DNA from: Anaerocolumna jejuensis DSM 15929
GTDB lineage: Bacteria; Bacillota; Clostridia; Lachnospirales; Lachnospiraceae
Assembly: GCF_900142215.1 (NCBI RefSeq)
Contig: NZ_FRAC01000006.1
Span: 1-64,000, forward strand
DNA: 64,000 bases
Reading direction: 5' to 3'
Part shown: piece by piece, positions 54,081 through 63,731 of the stretch
How positions within the stretch are numbered: the stretch's first letter is position 1
Layout of the letters: the number at the start of each line of letters is the position of its first letter
Position numbers and translations under genes: made by a program
The notes under the pieces: model-generated
Databases searched by the model: none
Seen by the model: the letters and a program-made list of their open reading frames with translations, nothing else
What the model was told of the DNA's origin: nothing

Positions 54081-55181
54081 ATGAATAGAATGTTATTATT
54101 GGAAAATCAGGAAAGAAAACAGCGTTTTTACCCATTAAACAGCGAAGAAATATTATATAAAAAATTATATCAGAATAACCCGGATATCTATGACTTCCGT
54201 AAGAGCAGGCAGCAGTATCACAACTGGCAGGAATTTGTTACCATATACCGTAAAGAAAATAAAACTGAAATGGAAATGTCAGATATCGCACCTACTCCTA
54301 TGGAAGAAGAGTTTTTGGAAAACAGCTGGTTTTACAGAGATGACATGGATGCCTGCCTCATAGCAAATGCCAGATATTGCCCTCCCTTCTGGCATTATCT
54401 GAAGTTCATCAAGATAGTTTATGTTCTGTCCGGAGAATGTATTTTCTACACCAGGGGAGGCGGGGAACAGACCCTTAAGGCAGGCAACTTTATGATAGTC
54501 CCGCCGAATGTGGAACAAACGGTTTTTGCCAGCCATGATGAGGATATTGTTATCAATATTCTTATCCGGTCCAGCACCTTTGAAAAAGCATTTTCCACCC
54601 TGCTATTAGAGTCCGAAGAGCTGGCAAAATTCTTTTGGAAGGTACTCTATGAACGGGGCGAGAGCAGTGTAGTGTGGTTTCGTTGCCATTCCGATGTAAC
54701 ACTGGATAAGTTTGTACTTGATATGTGGGAAGAGTATGAAAAGCATACCTTGAACAGTAATTTTCTTCTGGTCAGCTATGCTATGGTATTTTTAGCCTAT
54801 GCACTACGGCATTTTCCTCAGGATATGGAGTCCATACAGGAGTCCCGTTTGAGCAGGGTGCAGTTACCCGTGATTATACAATATATCCATGCACACTATA
54901 ATACCGCCAACCTGGCATCACTAGCAGAGCATTTTCATAAAAGTAAAAGCTACCTTTGCCGTTATATCAAACAGGAAACAGGTTATTCACCGACACATCT
55001 CCTAAAAGAAATCCGGATGACCCAGGCAGCCCTGATGCTGAAAGATTCACAATGCAGCGTAGAGGAGATTATGCTGAAGGTCGGATATACAGATATAAGT
55101 TATTTCTACAAGGCATTTAAGCAGTGTTATAGAATGACACCTGCGGCTTACAGAAAACAAGGGAATATCCCTTATCTGTAA
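54081..55181 (+). CDS. AraC family transcriptional regulator
   Basis: ATG 54081 has CAGGTGA upstream; the GTG at 54051 lies too near the promoter. The 366 residues consist of an N-terminal cupin-like sensing region (about 110-180: L-S-G-E-C-I-F-Y, G-N-F-M-I-V-P-P-N-V-E-Q) and a C-terminal double helix-turn-helix (about 265-360: L-A-S-L-A-E-H-F-H-K-S-K-S-Y-L-C-R, V-G-Y-T-D-I-S-Y-F-Y-K-A-F-K). It lies between importers 2 and 3 with its own promoter and terminator. It probably activates one or both of them, with a sugar as effector; this is inferred from position. Confidence 0.92.
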   Translation: MNRMLLLENQERKQRFYPLNSEEILYKKLYQNNPDIYDFRKSRQQYHNWQEFVTIYRKENKTEMEMSDIAPTPMEEEFLENSWFYRDDMDACLIANARYCPPFWHYLKFIKIVYVLSGECIFYTRGGGEQTLKAGNFMIVPPNVEQTVFASHDEDIVINILIRSSTFEKAFSTLLLESEELAKFFWKVLYERGESSVVWFRCHSDVTLDKFVLDMWEEYEKHTLNSNFLLVSYAMVFLAYALRHFPQDMESIQESRLSRVQLPVIIQYIHAHYNTANLASLAEHFHKSKSYLCRYIKQETGYSPTHLLKEIRMTQAALMLKDSQCSVEEIMLKVGYTDISYFYKAFKQCYRMTPAAYRKQGNIPYL

Positions 55182-55249
55182 AATATGCAGTGCTTGTAGC
55201 ATCTTATGATTTTTCTTACACTTCTTATTAAATAAGAATCCTAGTAATT

Positions 55250-55297
55250 AAGGCATATTGTAAACTGGCAATTCAGGCAGCTGCAGTATGTCTTTTT
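55250..55297 (+). terminator. terminator after the AraC gene
   Basis: AAGGCATATTG (55250-55260) pairs with CAGTATGTCTT (55284-55294) with G-U pairs, and a T-run follows. Confidence 0.75.
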
Positions 55298-55447
55298 AAT
55301 CTCCTTTTTCCGCCTTGAATTTATCCATTATTTTATGAAAGGAGAGTACTAAGTGCTGAATATTCCATACAACATGTTTCAATACTCCATGTAAGAAGAT
55401 AATAAAGGATGGTAAGCTAATACTATCAAAAAAGAGGAGGTATTTAA

Positions 55448-56812
55448 ATGGTATTTAAAAAGCTAAGTGCAATATTTTTAATTGCTGCATTGACTGCAGC
55501 ATCTGCTACGGGGTGCAGCTCAAACAAAATTGACACCTCGGCAGATAAAGCAAAGGTAGAGGGGAATACAACAGCTTCACCAACAGCATCAACGGACGCC
55601 GGTACCAAAAAATATGAGGGGGTTACACTATCCATTCTGAGGGAAAATTCCATGTCAGCCGAGGGATTAAATGCAGTACTTAAGGCAGCTACGGATGAGT
55701 TAGGCATGAAATTTGATGTAGAGACCTATGTTTCCGGCTCCGACGGGGACAACATTATCAAAACCAGATTGGCTTCGGGAGAAATGTCGGATCTCTGTAT
55801 TTACAATGCAGGTTCCCTGCTGACTGCCTTAAATCCCTCCGAATACTTTGCGGATATTTCCAACGAAGAAGCCGCTTCCAGACTGGATGATACCTTTAAG
55901 AGCACAGTTACTGTGGATGGTGCGGTTTATGGAGTACCCTTTAATTCAGCGGCCGCAGGAGCAGTTTTATATTATAAGCCGGATTATAAGGAGTTGGGGT
56001 TATCCGTTCCCAAGACATGGGAGGAATTTCTGGCGAACTGTGATGCATTGCAAAAAGCAGGAAAGACAGCTCTCATTGGCACCTTTGGAGACAGCTGGAC
56101 TTCTCAGGTTCTATTCTTAGGTGATAATTACAATGTTTTAGCGGCCCAGCCGGATTTCCCTAAAAAATTCGAAGCCGGAGAGAATAAATATGCAACAACA
56201 AAAGCCGGTTTAAGAAGCTTTGAAAAAATGGCGGATGTCAGTAAATATTATAATAAAGATTATTTAGCTGCCACCTATAATGATGGTGTTGATATGCTGG
56301 CAAATGGCGAAGGCAGCCAATGGATCATGCTTACACAGGTTTTAAGCAATATCTTTGAATTGTATCCGGAAAAGGTGAATGATATAGGAGTGTTCGCAAT
56401 ACCGGGAGATAATCCGGACGACAACGGATTAACCGTATGGATGCCGAATGCTTTATATGTTAATAAGGAATCCAAAAATGAGGCAGCAGCCTTAGCCTTT
56501 ATCAATTTTTACACCTTCGCCAAGGCATTGGATGCCTATTCATCCTCTATTTTACCTGATGGTCCTTACTGTATTAAAAATTACAAGCTGCCCGATAATG
56601 CTTATGATGCCGTGAAAACCGATATGCAGGCTTACTTTGATGCCGGAAAAACAGCAGTTGCTTTGGAATTCCTGACCTCCGTAAAAGGTCCTAACTGTGC
56701 GGCAATAACCCAGGAAGTCGGAACCGGGCAGGCTACGGCAAAAGAGGCGGCTAAGGCTTATGATGAAGATTGCAAAAAACAAGCAGTGCAGCTGGGATTA
56801 AATTGGAAATAA
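55448..56812 (+). CDS. sugar ABC transporter substrate-binding lipoprotein (importer 3)
   Basis: The 454 residues begin with a lipoprotein signal peptide ending A-S-A-T-G-Cys23, then a Ser/Thr-rich linker and a type 1 solute-binding domain (T-L-S-I-L-R-E-N-S, P-K-T-W-E-E-F-L-A-N-C-D-A-L, G-E-G-S-Q-W-I-M-L). GAGGAGG at 55434-55440 precedes the ATG. It is the first gene of an operon with two permeases and a YesM/YesN-type two-component system, which is the standard layout for an inducible sugar importer. The ligand is unknown. Confidence 0.9.
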   Translation: MVFKKLSAIFLIAALTAASATGCSSNKIDTSADKAKVEGNTTASPTASTDAGTKKYEGVTLSILRENSMSAEGLNAVLKAATDELGMKFDVETYVSGSDGDNIIKTRLASGEMSDLCIYNAGSLLTALNPSEYFADISNEEAASRLDDTFKSTVTVDGAVYGVPFNSAAAGAVLYYKPDYKELGLSVPKTWEEFLANCDALQKAGKTALIGTFGDSWTSQVLFLGDNYNVLAAQPDFPKKFEAGENKYATTKAGLRSFEKMADVSKYYNKDYLAATYNDGVDMLANGEGSQWIMLTQVLSNIFELYPEKVNDIGVFAIPGDNPDDNGLTVWMPNALYVNKESKNEAAALAFINFYTFAKALDAYSSSILPDGPYCIKNYKLPDNAYDAVKTDMQAYFDAGKTAVALEFLTSVKGPNCAAITQEVGTGQATAKEAAKAYDEDCKKQAVQLGLNWK

Positions 56813-56823
56813 TTAATCTATTA

Positions 56824-56848
56824 TTAGCCGCCTGTCTCAGGCGGCTAA
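56824..56848 (+). terminator. hairpin between binding protein and permease (importer 3)
   Basis: The perfect 11-bp GC-rich stem TTAGCCGCCTG (56824-56834) / CAGGCGGCTAA (56838-56848) has a 3-base loop. Few T follow, so it may protect the 3' end of the binding-protein mRNA more than terminate. Confidence 0.8.
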
Positions 56849-56880
56849 ACTTATCAATAGAAGCAGGAGGTTTAAATGAT

Positions 56881-57738
56881 ATGAATAAAAAGAAAATCTA
56901 TTCTACCTGGTTTTTAGTGCCGGCAGCTGTTATTTTCTGTGTTTTCTTTTTAATTCCGTTAATCACATCATTATTCTACAGTTTAACAGTATGGGACTTT
57001 AACAGCTTTCGCTTTGTGGGCCTGGAAAATTTCAAGATGTTCTTTACGGAACAATCCTTAAGCGGCAGTATGAAAAACACATTGGTCTATGCGTTTTCTA
57101 CCAGTGGCTCAAAAGTTATCATTGCGTTTTTTCTGGCTGTATTTTTGACCAGTAACATAAAATCGAAGAATTTCTTACGTTCCATCGTATTCTTCCCGAA
57201 TATCGTAAGTACCATGGCTATCGGAATTACCTTTGCCGCTTTGATGCACCCTACAAAAGGTCTGTTTAATACTGTTTTAAATATGATCGGTCTAAAAGGG
57301 GCCGATTGGCTGGGCAATGCGGATATTGCACTTTACAGTGTAATTTTTACAGATGTCTGGAAGGGAGTCGGTGTGGCAACGGTCATCTACATAGCCGGCA
57401 TTCAATCCATTGATAAGACATATTACGAAGCCGCTTCCATTGATGGTGCCAGCGGGTGGCAGCAGCTGAGGAACGTAACAATGCCCTTGGTAAGACCGGC
57501 GATGAATTCAGTCATCATACTGTCCCTGATCGGAGGCCTTCGGTCTTTTGATCTGATTTGGTCCATGACAGGCGGCGGTCCCGGCTTTGCCACTGATGTA
57601 GTTGCTTCGGTTGTCTATAAACAATATGCTGCAGGGTATTATGGTCTTTCTACGGCAGGAAATATCATCATGTTTATATTGATTGCAGTGATTGCTTATC
57701 CATTGCAGAAATTCTTACTGAGCAGGGAGGTTAATTAA
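56881..57738 (+). CDS. sugar ABC transporter permease (importer 3, MalF/UgpA type)
   Basis: ATG 56881 follows AGGAGGT at 56865-56871; the longer frame from 56770 overlaps the binding-protein gene and hairpin. The 285 residues have six helices, the EAA loop (Y-E-A-A-S-I-D-G-A-S-G-W-Q) and G-G-P-G-F-A-T-D-V before the last helix. It forms the channel with the next gene product. Confidence 0.92.
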   Translation: MNKKKIYSTWFLVPAAVIFCVFFLIPLITSLFYSLTVWDFNSFRFVGLENFKMFFTEQSLSGSMKNTLVYAFSTSGSKVIIAFFLAVFLTSNIKSKNFLRSIVFFPNIVSTMAIGITFAALMHPTKGLFNTVLNMIGLKGADWLGNADIALYSVIFTDVWKGVGVATVIYIAGIQSIDKTYYEAASIDGASGWQQLRNVTMPLVRPAMNSVIILSLIGGLRSFDLIWSMTGGGPGFATDVVASVVYKQYAAGYYGLSTAGNIIMFILIAVIAYPLQKFLLSREVN

Positions 57739-57739
57739 T

Positions 57740-58570
57740 ATGGAAAAAAAGAAAAGATTATCGATTTTAGCTGATATTTTGGGTATTCTGGGTGCTTTGA
57801 TCATCTTTGTCATTCCTTTCCTCTTTATGCTTGTGAATTCATTAAAAGATAGAAGAGGAGCCAACCTGCTCAGGCTGTCACTTCCGGAGACTTTTCAGTG
57901 GAAGAATTATACTGAAGTGATAACAGCCAATAACGGAATCATTTTTACGGCATTTAAAAACAGCTTGATTATTTCACTGGGTTCGGTACTGGTATTAATA
58001 ATAGCTTGCGCAATGGCCGGTTATGTGTTACAAAGAAGAAAAGACAAGGTAATGAGCGTCTCCAATGTATTTGTTATGGCCGGACTTATGGTTCCGCCCG
58101 CTATTTTGCCTACGATTTCCATTATGCAGAATCTTCATGTATACAAGACCCTGTTTGGTATGATTATGGTTGAAGTAGCCTTGCAAATACCATTTACCAT
58201 AATGCTTTACCGTGGTTTTATGAGTTCCATACCGGTTGAACTGGAAGAAGCCGGGTATATTGACGGCTGTACAAGGAGTAAGTTATTTATTTCAATTGTA
58301 TTGCCGCTGCTAAAGCCTGTTACTGCTACCGTTACTATTTTAAATGCCGTAACAATATTCAATGATTTTACAAATCCCCTGTATTTCTTACCGGGAAATA
58401 AAAATGCAACGGTGCAGCTGACACTTTATAATTTTATGGGGCAGTTTTCAAGCTCCTACGGCCTGCTTTTTGCAGATGTAATCATTATTACCATACCGAT
58501 GATTCTGTTATTTATCTTTTTTAATAAGAAAATTGTTGATGGTATGACGGCAGGTGCCGTTAAAGGGTAA
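57740..58570 (+). CDS. carbohydrate ABC transporter permease (importer 3, MalG/UgpE type)
   Basis: The 276-residue protein has six helices, EAA loop L-E-E-A-G-Y-I-D-G-C-T-R and C-terminus V-D-G-M-T-A-G-A-V-K-G. It begins one base after the preceding stop, using GGGAGG just inside that gene, so the two permeases are made in equal amount. The kinase gene follows 67 bases later. Confidence 0.92.
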   Translation: MEKKKRLSILADILGILGALIIFVIPFLFMLVNSLKDRRGANLLRLSLPETFQWKNYTEVITANNGIIFTAFKNSLIISLGSVLVLIIACAMAGYVLQRRKDKVMSVSNVFVMAGLMVPPAILPTISIMQNLHVYKTLFGMIMVEVALQIPFTIMLYRGFMSSIPVELEEAGYIDGCTRSKLFISIVLPLLKPVTATVTILNAVTIFNDFTNPLYFLPGNKNATVQLTLYNFMGQFSSSYGLLFADVIIITIPMILLFIFFNKKIVDGMTAGAVKG

Positions 58571-58637
58571 TTATTCGTATCAAAAGAAATATGTTGTTGG
58601 AATTATAAGTAAATTATGGATGCAAGGGGGGCAGGAT

Positions 58638-60413
58638 ATGCGGTTTAAAACAAAAATGGTCGTAATGTATGCAATTCTCATGGTTGTAATTGCTCTTGTC
58701 CTTGGTTTAGGTTTTTATCAATACAGCGTAAAACAGTACGAAAAGACAGAGGAAAAGAATCTGGAGGTAGCAGCGAATCAGCTGGTGGTTCAATTTGATG
58801 AAAAGCTGAAAACGATGGAAATGACCATGAATTATATTCTTTCCGATTCCGATGTTTTATCCAGTATTCGTATGCTGGCCCAGACCTCGGAAAAGAATGT
58901 TCCCATACAGTATAAGGAAGAAGCTAACTTAAATATCCGTACCGGAATCAATACGGATTACATAACAAAGCATTTTTACCGCACCATATTTTTTAATAAA
59001 ACCGGAAGCATGATCAGCACTTATAGTTCAACAAGCGGAAAAGCGGAATCTTCCGTGGATTTGACCCGTATGCCATGGCTGGGGCGGGCAGATAAGGAAA
59101 AGGGTACACCAATTATAGTCAGTGCTCACAAAGATACCTGGAGCAGTAAGGATATTCAGGTGTTCTCCCTGGTAAAAGCCATTCAGGGTGAAAATATGGG
59201 GTATATCGAGATACAAAAGTCCCTGGGGGACCTGGAAAAAGAATTGCAAATATCAAAAGACAACCTCCTATTTATGATATATGTTAACAGCAGTGAGCTG
59301 CTCCTGACAAATTCAAAGGAGCCGGCTTTTGATATATATAAAGAGCTGGCTGAACAAAAGGGCACTTTTATAAAGAATATAAAAACAAAAAATGGCGAGC
59401 AATTGGCAGTAAAGGGGCATTCAAATACTTATGGTTTTAATATCCTGGTAGCCGAAGACAGGGAAATCATCAAGAAGGAAAGTGCTTATATTACTTCCAT
59501 GACCTTTGGTATAGTTTTAGCATTTTTTATTATTTCCATGGCTTTTGTTATGATATTATCTCAATATCTAACAAAGCCGCTAAGACAGCTGCGTACAATT
59601 ATGGAGCGTACAAAGCTGGAAAACATAGATGATGAAGTTAACCTGGATACTTCTGATGATGAAATCGTGGCTTTAAGCAGTTCCTATCAAAATGTATTGG
59701 AGCGTTTGCATAAATCTATTATAAAAGAAAAGAAAATGTCTTTATTACAAATACAGGCTCAGTTTGATTCTTTACAATCTCAGGTAAACCCGCATTTTTT
59801 ATATAATGTGCTGAACGTAATCGCAGCAAGAGGCATGAGTACCGGTGATGAAAATATTTGTGAAATGTGCGGAAGCCTCGCTATGATGCTGCGTTACTCC
59901 ACAAATAACAAGAACCGCTATGCAACCATAGAAGAGGAATTGCAATATTTAGACCAATATTTCTATTTATTGAAATCCAGATATGAACATAAAATAGATT
60001 TTGAAGTGACCGTAAACAGCAACATCCGAAAACAGATAATTCCGAAAATAGTACTTCAGCAGATTGTAGAAAACTGTGTTAACCACGGCTTTAAAAACAG
60101 TACGAAGCAAATGCAGATCCGTATTTATGGGTGGGAAGAAAAAAACTACTGGTATATTAAAATACAGGATAATGGACAGGGATTTGAGGAAAAGACACTG
60201 GAAGCCATTAGGGATAAGCTGAATATCACAAAGGAACGCTTATTAAAAGAGGGAACCAGTATGGAATTGGAAATTGGCGGTATGGGCTTAATTAATACCT
60301 ATGCCAGATTGCTGCTCCTTTTTAATGACGATTTATACTTTAAGTTAAAAAATGTAACAGGCGGTGCAGAGGTAATAATTGGGGCATCTATAAGAACTGA
60401 TATAAGCACTTAA
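58638..60413 (+). CDS. YesM-type sensor histidine kinase
   Basis: ATG 58638 has AAGGGGGG upstream; the longer frame from 58554 would overlap the permease gene. The 591 residues contain a first transmembrane helix (about 8-27), a large extracellular sensing domain of roughly 260 residues, a second helix (about 290-315), HAMP (Q-Y-L-T-K-P-L-R-Q-L), the His_kinase domain with His386 in V-N-P-H-F-L-Y-N, and the ATPase domain (Q-I-V-E-N-C-V-N-H-G-F, D-N-G-Q-G, G-G-M-G-L-I-N). This is the LytS/YesM class found with AraC-type response regulators in sugar uptake operons. It probably senses the ligand of importer 3. Confidence 0.92.
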   Translation: MRFKTKMVVMYAILMVVIALVLGLGFYQYSVKQYEKTEEKNLEVAANQLVVQFDEKLKTMEMTMNYILSDSDVLSSIRMLAQTSEKNVPIQYKEEANLNIRTGINTDYITKHFYRTIFFNKTGSMISTYSSTSGKAESSVDLTRMPWLGRADKEKGTPIIVSAHKDTWSSKDIQVFSLVKAIQGENMGYIEIQKSLGDLEKELQISKDNLLFMIYVNSSELLLTNSKEPAFDIYKELAEQKGTFIKNIKTKNGEQLAVKGHSNTYGFNILVAEDREIIKKESAYITSMTFGIVLAFFIISMAFVMILSQYLTKPLRQLRTIMERTKLENIDDEVNLDTSDDEIVALSSSYQNVLERLHKSIIKEKKMSLLQIQAQFDSLQSQVNPHFLYNVLNVIAARGMSTGDENICEMCGSLAMMLRYSTNNKNRYATIEEELQYLDQYFYLLKSRYEHKIDFEVTVNSNIRKQIIPKIVLQQIVENCVNHGFKNSTKQMQIRIYGWEEKNYWYIKIQDNGQGFEEKTLEAIRDKLNITKERLLKEGTSMELEIGGMGLINTYARLLLLFNDDLYFKLKNVTGGAEVIIGASIRTDIST

Positions 60414-60440
60414 GCCAAGATCATATGAAAGGAAAAAATT

Positions 60441-61937
60441 ATGTTTAAAGTAATAGTTGTGGATGATGAACCTAGTGCACTTGATCATATTTGTACAATT
60501 ATTAAAAATAAAAATCCGGAATATGAAGTTATAGGAACGGCAGATAATGGTCTGGAGGCTTTGGAAATGACACGAAGCCTGGAACCGGATTTAGTTATCA
60601 GTGATGTTAGAATGCCTCTGATGGACGGAATTAAACTGGTATCTGAAATTAAGAATGAGTTACCGGAAATATTCACCATCATCGTAAGTGGTTATCAGGA
60701 TTTCGAATATGCAAAAGGAGCAATTCAGTCCGGGACCTATGATTATATATTAAAACCTATATTGCCATCGAATATGAAGATGGTCTTAGAGAAGCTTGCC
60801 ATAATTTTAAGAAAGAATTATTTTCTTGAACGTAAGCTGATTATTCATAAATTGGTTAATGGCAAAAGCTGTGAGGAAAATAAAATACAAAAATATTTTC
60901 CTTATAAAGAGTATTATTGTGCCATTATCCGAAAGAACGGATTGCTCCGCAGGTTTGCCGCAGACAGCAATGTGGAGATATATCCGGAAAGTCATGAAAT
61001 AATGACAATCTATGGGCGGGATGAGATGGAATCCCTCTATATTCTGCCAAAAGAATTACTTGTAGGGAAAACCTTTGAAGAATATATTACAGGTGTGAAA
61101 GAGAAAGGCAAAACAAATAACCAGTATATAACTTTAATTTACGGCAATCATAGTTTTCCGGTGTCAAAATTACAGGAGAAGGTTAAAGAACTGTATCGAA
61201 CCTTGGATACCGTCAGTGTTGTGGGCTTAAATCAGGTTTTAAATATTGACAATCCCTTTTTACTGAAGGAGATAGAATTTAATAGTTCCGCTATAAAAAA
61301 AGTATTGGAAAATCTGGAGTGCCTGGTAAAGGAACAGCAATATGACAAATTTAAAAAGGAATTAAAACGGCTGTATCAGAAATGGCTGGAAGAAAAGAAG
61401 CCCCAATTGTGGACTGAGCACATATCCCACCAGATTATTTATATAGTCAATAAATATAATAAAGAAGCTTTTTCCCTGATCGAGTGTGAATACATGCTGG
61501 AAGATACCTTTTTTTATGCCGAAACCATTGAAGAATTGGTCGATAACCTGCTCGAAATTATATTTAAATATGTCAGAAATTCCGAGGAATATTACAAGGT
61601 GGATACAATCGAATTTTTTAATTCCATCCTGTTGTATCTGGAGAATCATTTATCCGAAGATTTATCTTTGCAGGTCATATGTAAGAAATTCACGGTCTCA
61701 CAGACCTATTTAAGCAGAATGTTTCGTAAATATACCAGTGAATCCTTTAATCAATATTTGATATCCATGAGAATGAATAAGGCCATTGAGATTATGCAGA
61801 ATGATTCAGAAAAATATATAAAGGATGTGGCAGCAATGGTCGGTTATTACGACCAGTTTTATTTCAGCAGGGTATTTCGTTCCTATACCGGAAAATGTCC
61901 CACTGACTATTTAGTAGGAATCTCATTGCAGGGATAA
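60441..61937 (+). CDS. YesN-type response regulator with AraC DNA-binding domain
   Basis: The 498 residues start with a receiver domain (D-D-E 8-10, phospho-Asp55 in V-I-S-D-V-R-M-P, Lys in L-K-P-I), then a long middle region of about 270 residues, and end with an AraC-type double helix-turn-helix (L-Q-V-I-C-K-K-F-T-V-S-Q-T-Y-L-S-R and V-G-Y-Y-D-Q-F-Y-F-S-R-V-F-R). It follows the YesM-type kinase by 27 bases, in the same operon as importer 3. It should activate that operon and possibly the secreted glycosidase next to it. Confidence 0.93.
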   Translation: MFKVIVVDDEPSALDHICTIIKNKNPEYEVIGTADNGLEALEMTRSLEPDLVISDVRMPLMDGIKLVSEIKNELPEIFTIIVSGYQDFEYAKGAIQSGTYDYILKPILPSNMKMVLEKLAIILRKNYFLERKLIIHKLVNGKSCEENKIQKYFPYKEYYCAIIRKNGLLRRFAADSNVEIYPESHEIMTIYGRDEMESLYILPKELLVGKTFEEYITGVKEKGKTNNQYITLIYGNHSFPVSKLQEKVKELYRTLDTVSVVGLNQVLNIDNPFLLKEIEFNSSAIKKVLENLECLVKEQQYDKFKKELKRLYQKWLEEKKPQLWTEHISHQIIYIVNKYNKEAFSLIECEYMLEDTFFYAETIEELVDNLLEIIFKYVRNSEEYYKVDTIEFFNSILLYLENHLSEDLSLQVICKKFTVSQTYLSRMFRKYTSESFNQYLISMRMNKAIEIMQNDSEKYIKDVAAMVGYYDQFYFSRVFRSYTGKCPTDYLVGISLQG

Positions 61938-62060
61938 GTGCCATCTTATGCTGTATATTACATGTAAAATGCTGGATTATCCATGTCTAATTGATAAATA
62001 CCTGATATACTTAAAAGAATATTAACACAAATTTTTGCTTTTTAGTGAAAGGAGAAGGTC

Positions 62061-63605
62061 ATGTTAAAAGTTAGAAAAAATGTGTTAAGAATGATTGCAG
62101 GGCTACTCAGTTTTATAATTCTTTTAAGTGTATTCATTCTTCCGGCAATGGCAGTTAATGCTTATGGTCCTCTGACAATGTACACTGCCGAGCCGGCAGC
62201 ATCTGTGCGGTATGGAACATTATATCCGCATGCAATTCAGCTTCAGTACCAGAACAACGGGGCTTATAATGGCAGGATGTATGCAACCTTTGAAAAATAC
62301 ACCGTTGAGCCATTCACTTTTCCGGTATTTGAGAGCACTGACAGTGGTGCGTCATGGACACGGCTTCCTGATGTAACAGATGAGGTAAACGGATGGGGAT
62401 TAAAACAGGAACCGCATTTGTTTGAGCTTCCCCAGGACATTGGAAGCCTGGAGAAGGGAACCATCATAATGATCGGCAATTCGGAACCTGCAGATGATTC
62501 AAAAACTAAAATTGATATGTACAAGAGCACAGACCTCTGCAGGTCCTGGACCTTTGTAAGCTCAGTGGCTTCCGGCGGAAAAGCAGCAATGGGCACGGCC
62601 AGTGCCATTTGGGAGCCATGGCTAATTGCAGCAAATAACAAATTAATTTGCTTTTATTCCGATGAGCGTGGCATGACCTCCGGCGGTCAAAAAATAGTTG
62701 CACAGTCAACAACCGATGGAGTTAACTGGAGCCCTCCCTTTGATGTTTGCAATTTTTCTTCCCTGAATCCCAGTCACCGTCCCGGTATGCCAGTAGTTAC
62801 AAAAATGGCCAACGGCCAGTATATAATGGTTTATGAGTACATAGGGTTACCGGGAGCACCCAATTACTATAAAATCACCTCAGATGCCGAAAACTGGTCT
62901 CCGTCAGAGCGGGGAACAGTATACGGATACGGCGGAGATCCTTATGTCGCTGTTATGAAGGACGGTAAGGTGGTTGCCGGCGGTTACAATGATACAGGTA
63001 TATTTGTAAATGCAAATAATGGTACCGGCATTTGGACGAAACAGGCTGCCCCGTTGGCAAACGGCTACAGAAGATGCCTTGTGCCTTTAGCAAACGGAAG
63101 ACTGTTTATAATGAATGGCGGTCCTTTGAAAGAACCTGCTTTAAATTCTGTTACATATGCCGATATGCCTGTAAACGGAGTTGAGGGACAGAGTATATAT
63201 TTTAAGCTTATGAATAAAGCCGCCGGAAAAGCCCTTGACGGAATGGGGGATACAACAGCCGGCTCAAATGTATGTCAATTTGCGGAAAATGTAACGGATA
63301 ACCAATTATGGATTAATGTCGATTTGGGTAATGGCTATTTCGCCATACAAAACAAAGCCACGGGATTAAGATTGGACACTATGGGAAGAAAAACAGATGG
63401 AAGTATTGTTGGCCAATATACTGCCAGTTCAAGTTATAACCAGCAGTGGTCAATTGTATCCCAAGACGGAGATTACTGGAAGATCGTGAACCGCGCTACC
63501 GGTAAATGTCTTGATACCGGAGACCAGACAGGTGATGGTGCCCCCATGCAGCAATGGTACAGCAATTACAGTAATAATCAGCTCTGGCGCTTTTCATCAA
63601 ACTAA
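62061..63605 (+). CDS. secreted beta-propeller glycoside hydrolase (sialidase-like, possibly GH93) with C-terminal ricin-type lectin domain
   Basis: The 514 residues start with a signal peptide (about 1-32, ending A-M-A). Residues about 40-365 form a sialidase-like six-bladed propeller, with Asp-box-like repeats (S-T-D-S-G-A-S-W near residue 93, S-T-D-L-C-R-S-W near 156, S-T-T-D-G-V-N-W near 215). The fold and the arabinose-rich gene context point to an exo-arabinanase of GH93 type, but I cannot confirm the family. Residues about 375-514 are a ricin B-like lectin domain with repeated Q-L-W/Q-W motifs (D-N-Q-L-W, N-Q-Q-W, N-N-Q-L-W). AAAGGAGAAGG precedes the ATG. It probably releases sugars outside the cell for importer 3. 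Confidence 0.8.
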   Translation: MLKVRKNVLRMIAGLLSFIILLSVFILPAMAVNAYGPLTMYTAEPAASVRYGTLYPHAIQLQYQNNGAYNGRMYATFEKYTVEPFTFPVFESTDSGASWTRLPDVTDEVNGWGLKQEPHLFELPQDIGSLEKGTIIMIGNSEPADDSKTKIDMYKSTDLCRSWTFVSSVASGGKAAMGTASAIWEPWLIAANNKLICFYSDERGMTSGGQKIVAQSTTDGVNWSPPFDVCNFSSLNPSHRPGMPVVTKMANGQYIMVYEYIGLPGAPNYYKITSDAENWSPSERGTVYGYGGDPYVAVMKDGKVVAGGYNDTGIFVNANNGTGIWTKQAAPLANGYRRCLVPLANGRLFIMNGGPLKEPALNSVTYADMPVNGVEGQSIYFKLMNKAAGKALDGMGDTTAGSNVCQFAENVTDNQLWINVDLGNGYFAIQNKATGLRLDTMGRKTDGSIVGQYTASSSYNQQWSIVSQDGDYWKIVNRATGKCLDTGDQTGDGAPMQQWYSNYSNNQLWRFSSN

Positions 63606-63619
63606 TTGTTAAAATAGAA

Positions 63620-63664
63620 GGAACCATGCTTATCTAATGTTATTATTAGTTTTGCTATGGTTCC
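63620..63664. terminator. possible terminator between convergent genes
   Basis: GGAACCAT (63620-63627) pairs with ATGGTTCC (63657-63664) across a long A/T-rich loop. T-rich sequence follows on the minus-strand side more than on the plus side. Confidence 0.45.
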
Positions 63665-63731
63665 CCCTCTATTCCCACCTGATTATTTTGCTTTTTATTA
63701 CAACTATAAAATTATTAATAACTTTTATTCT

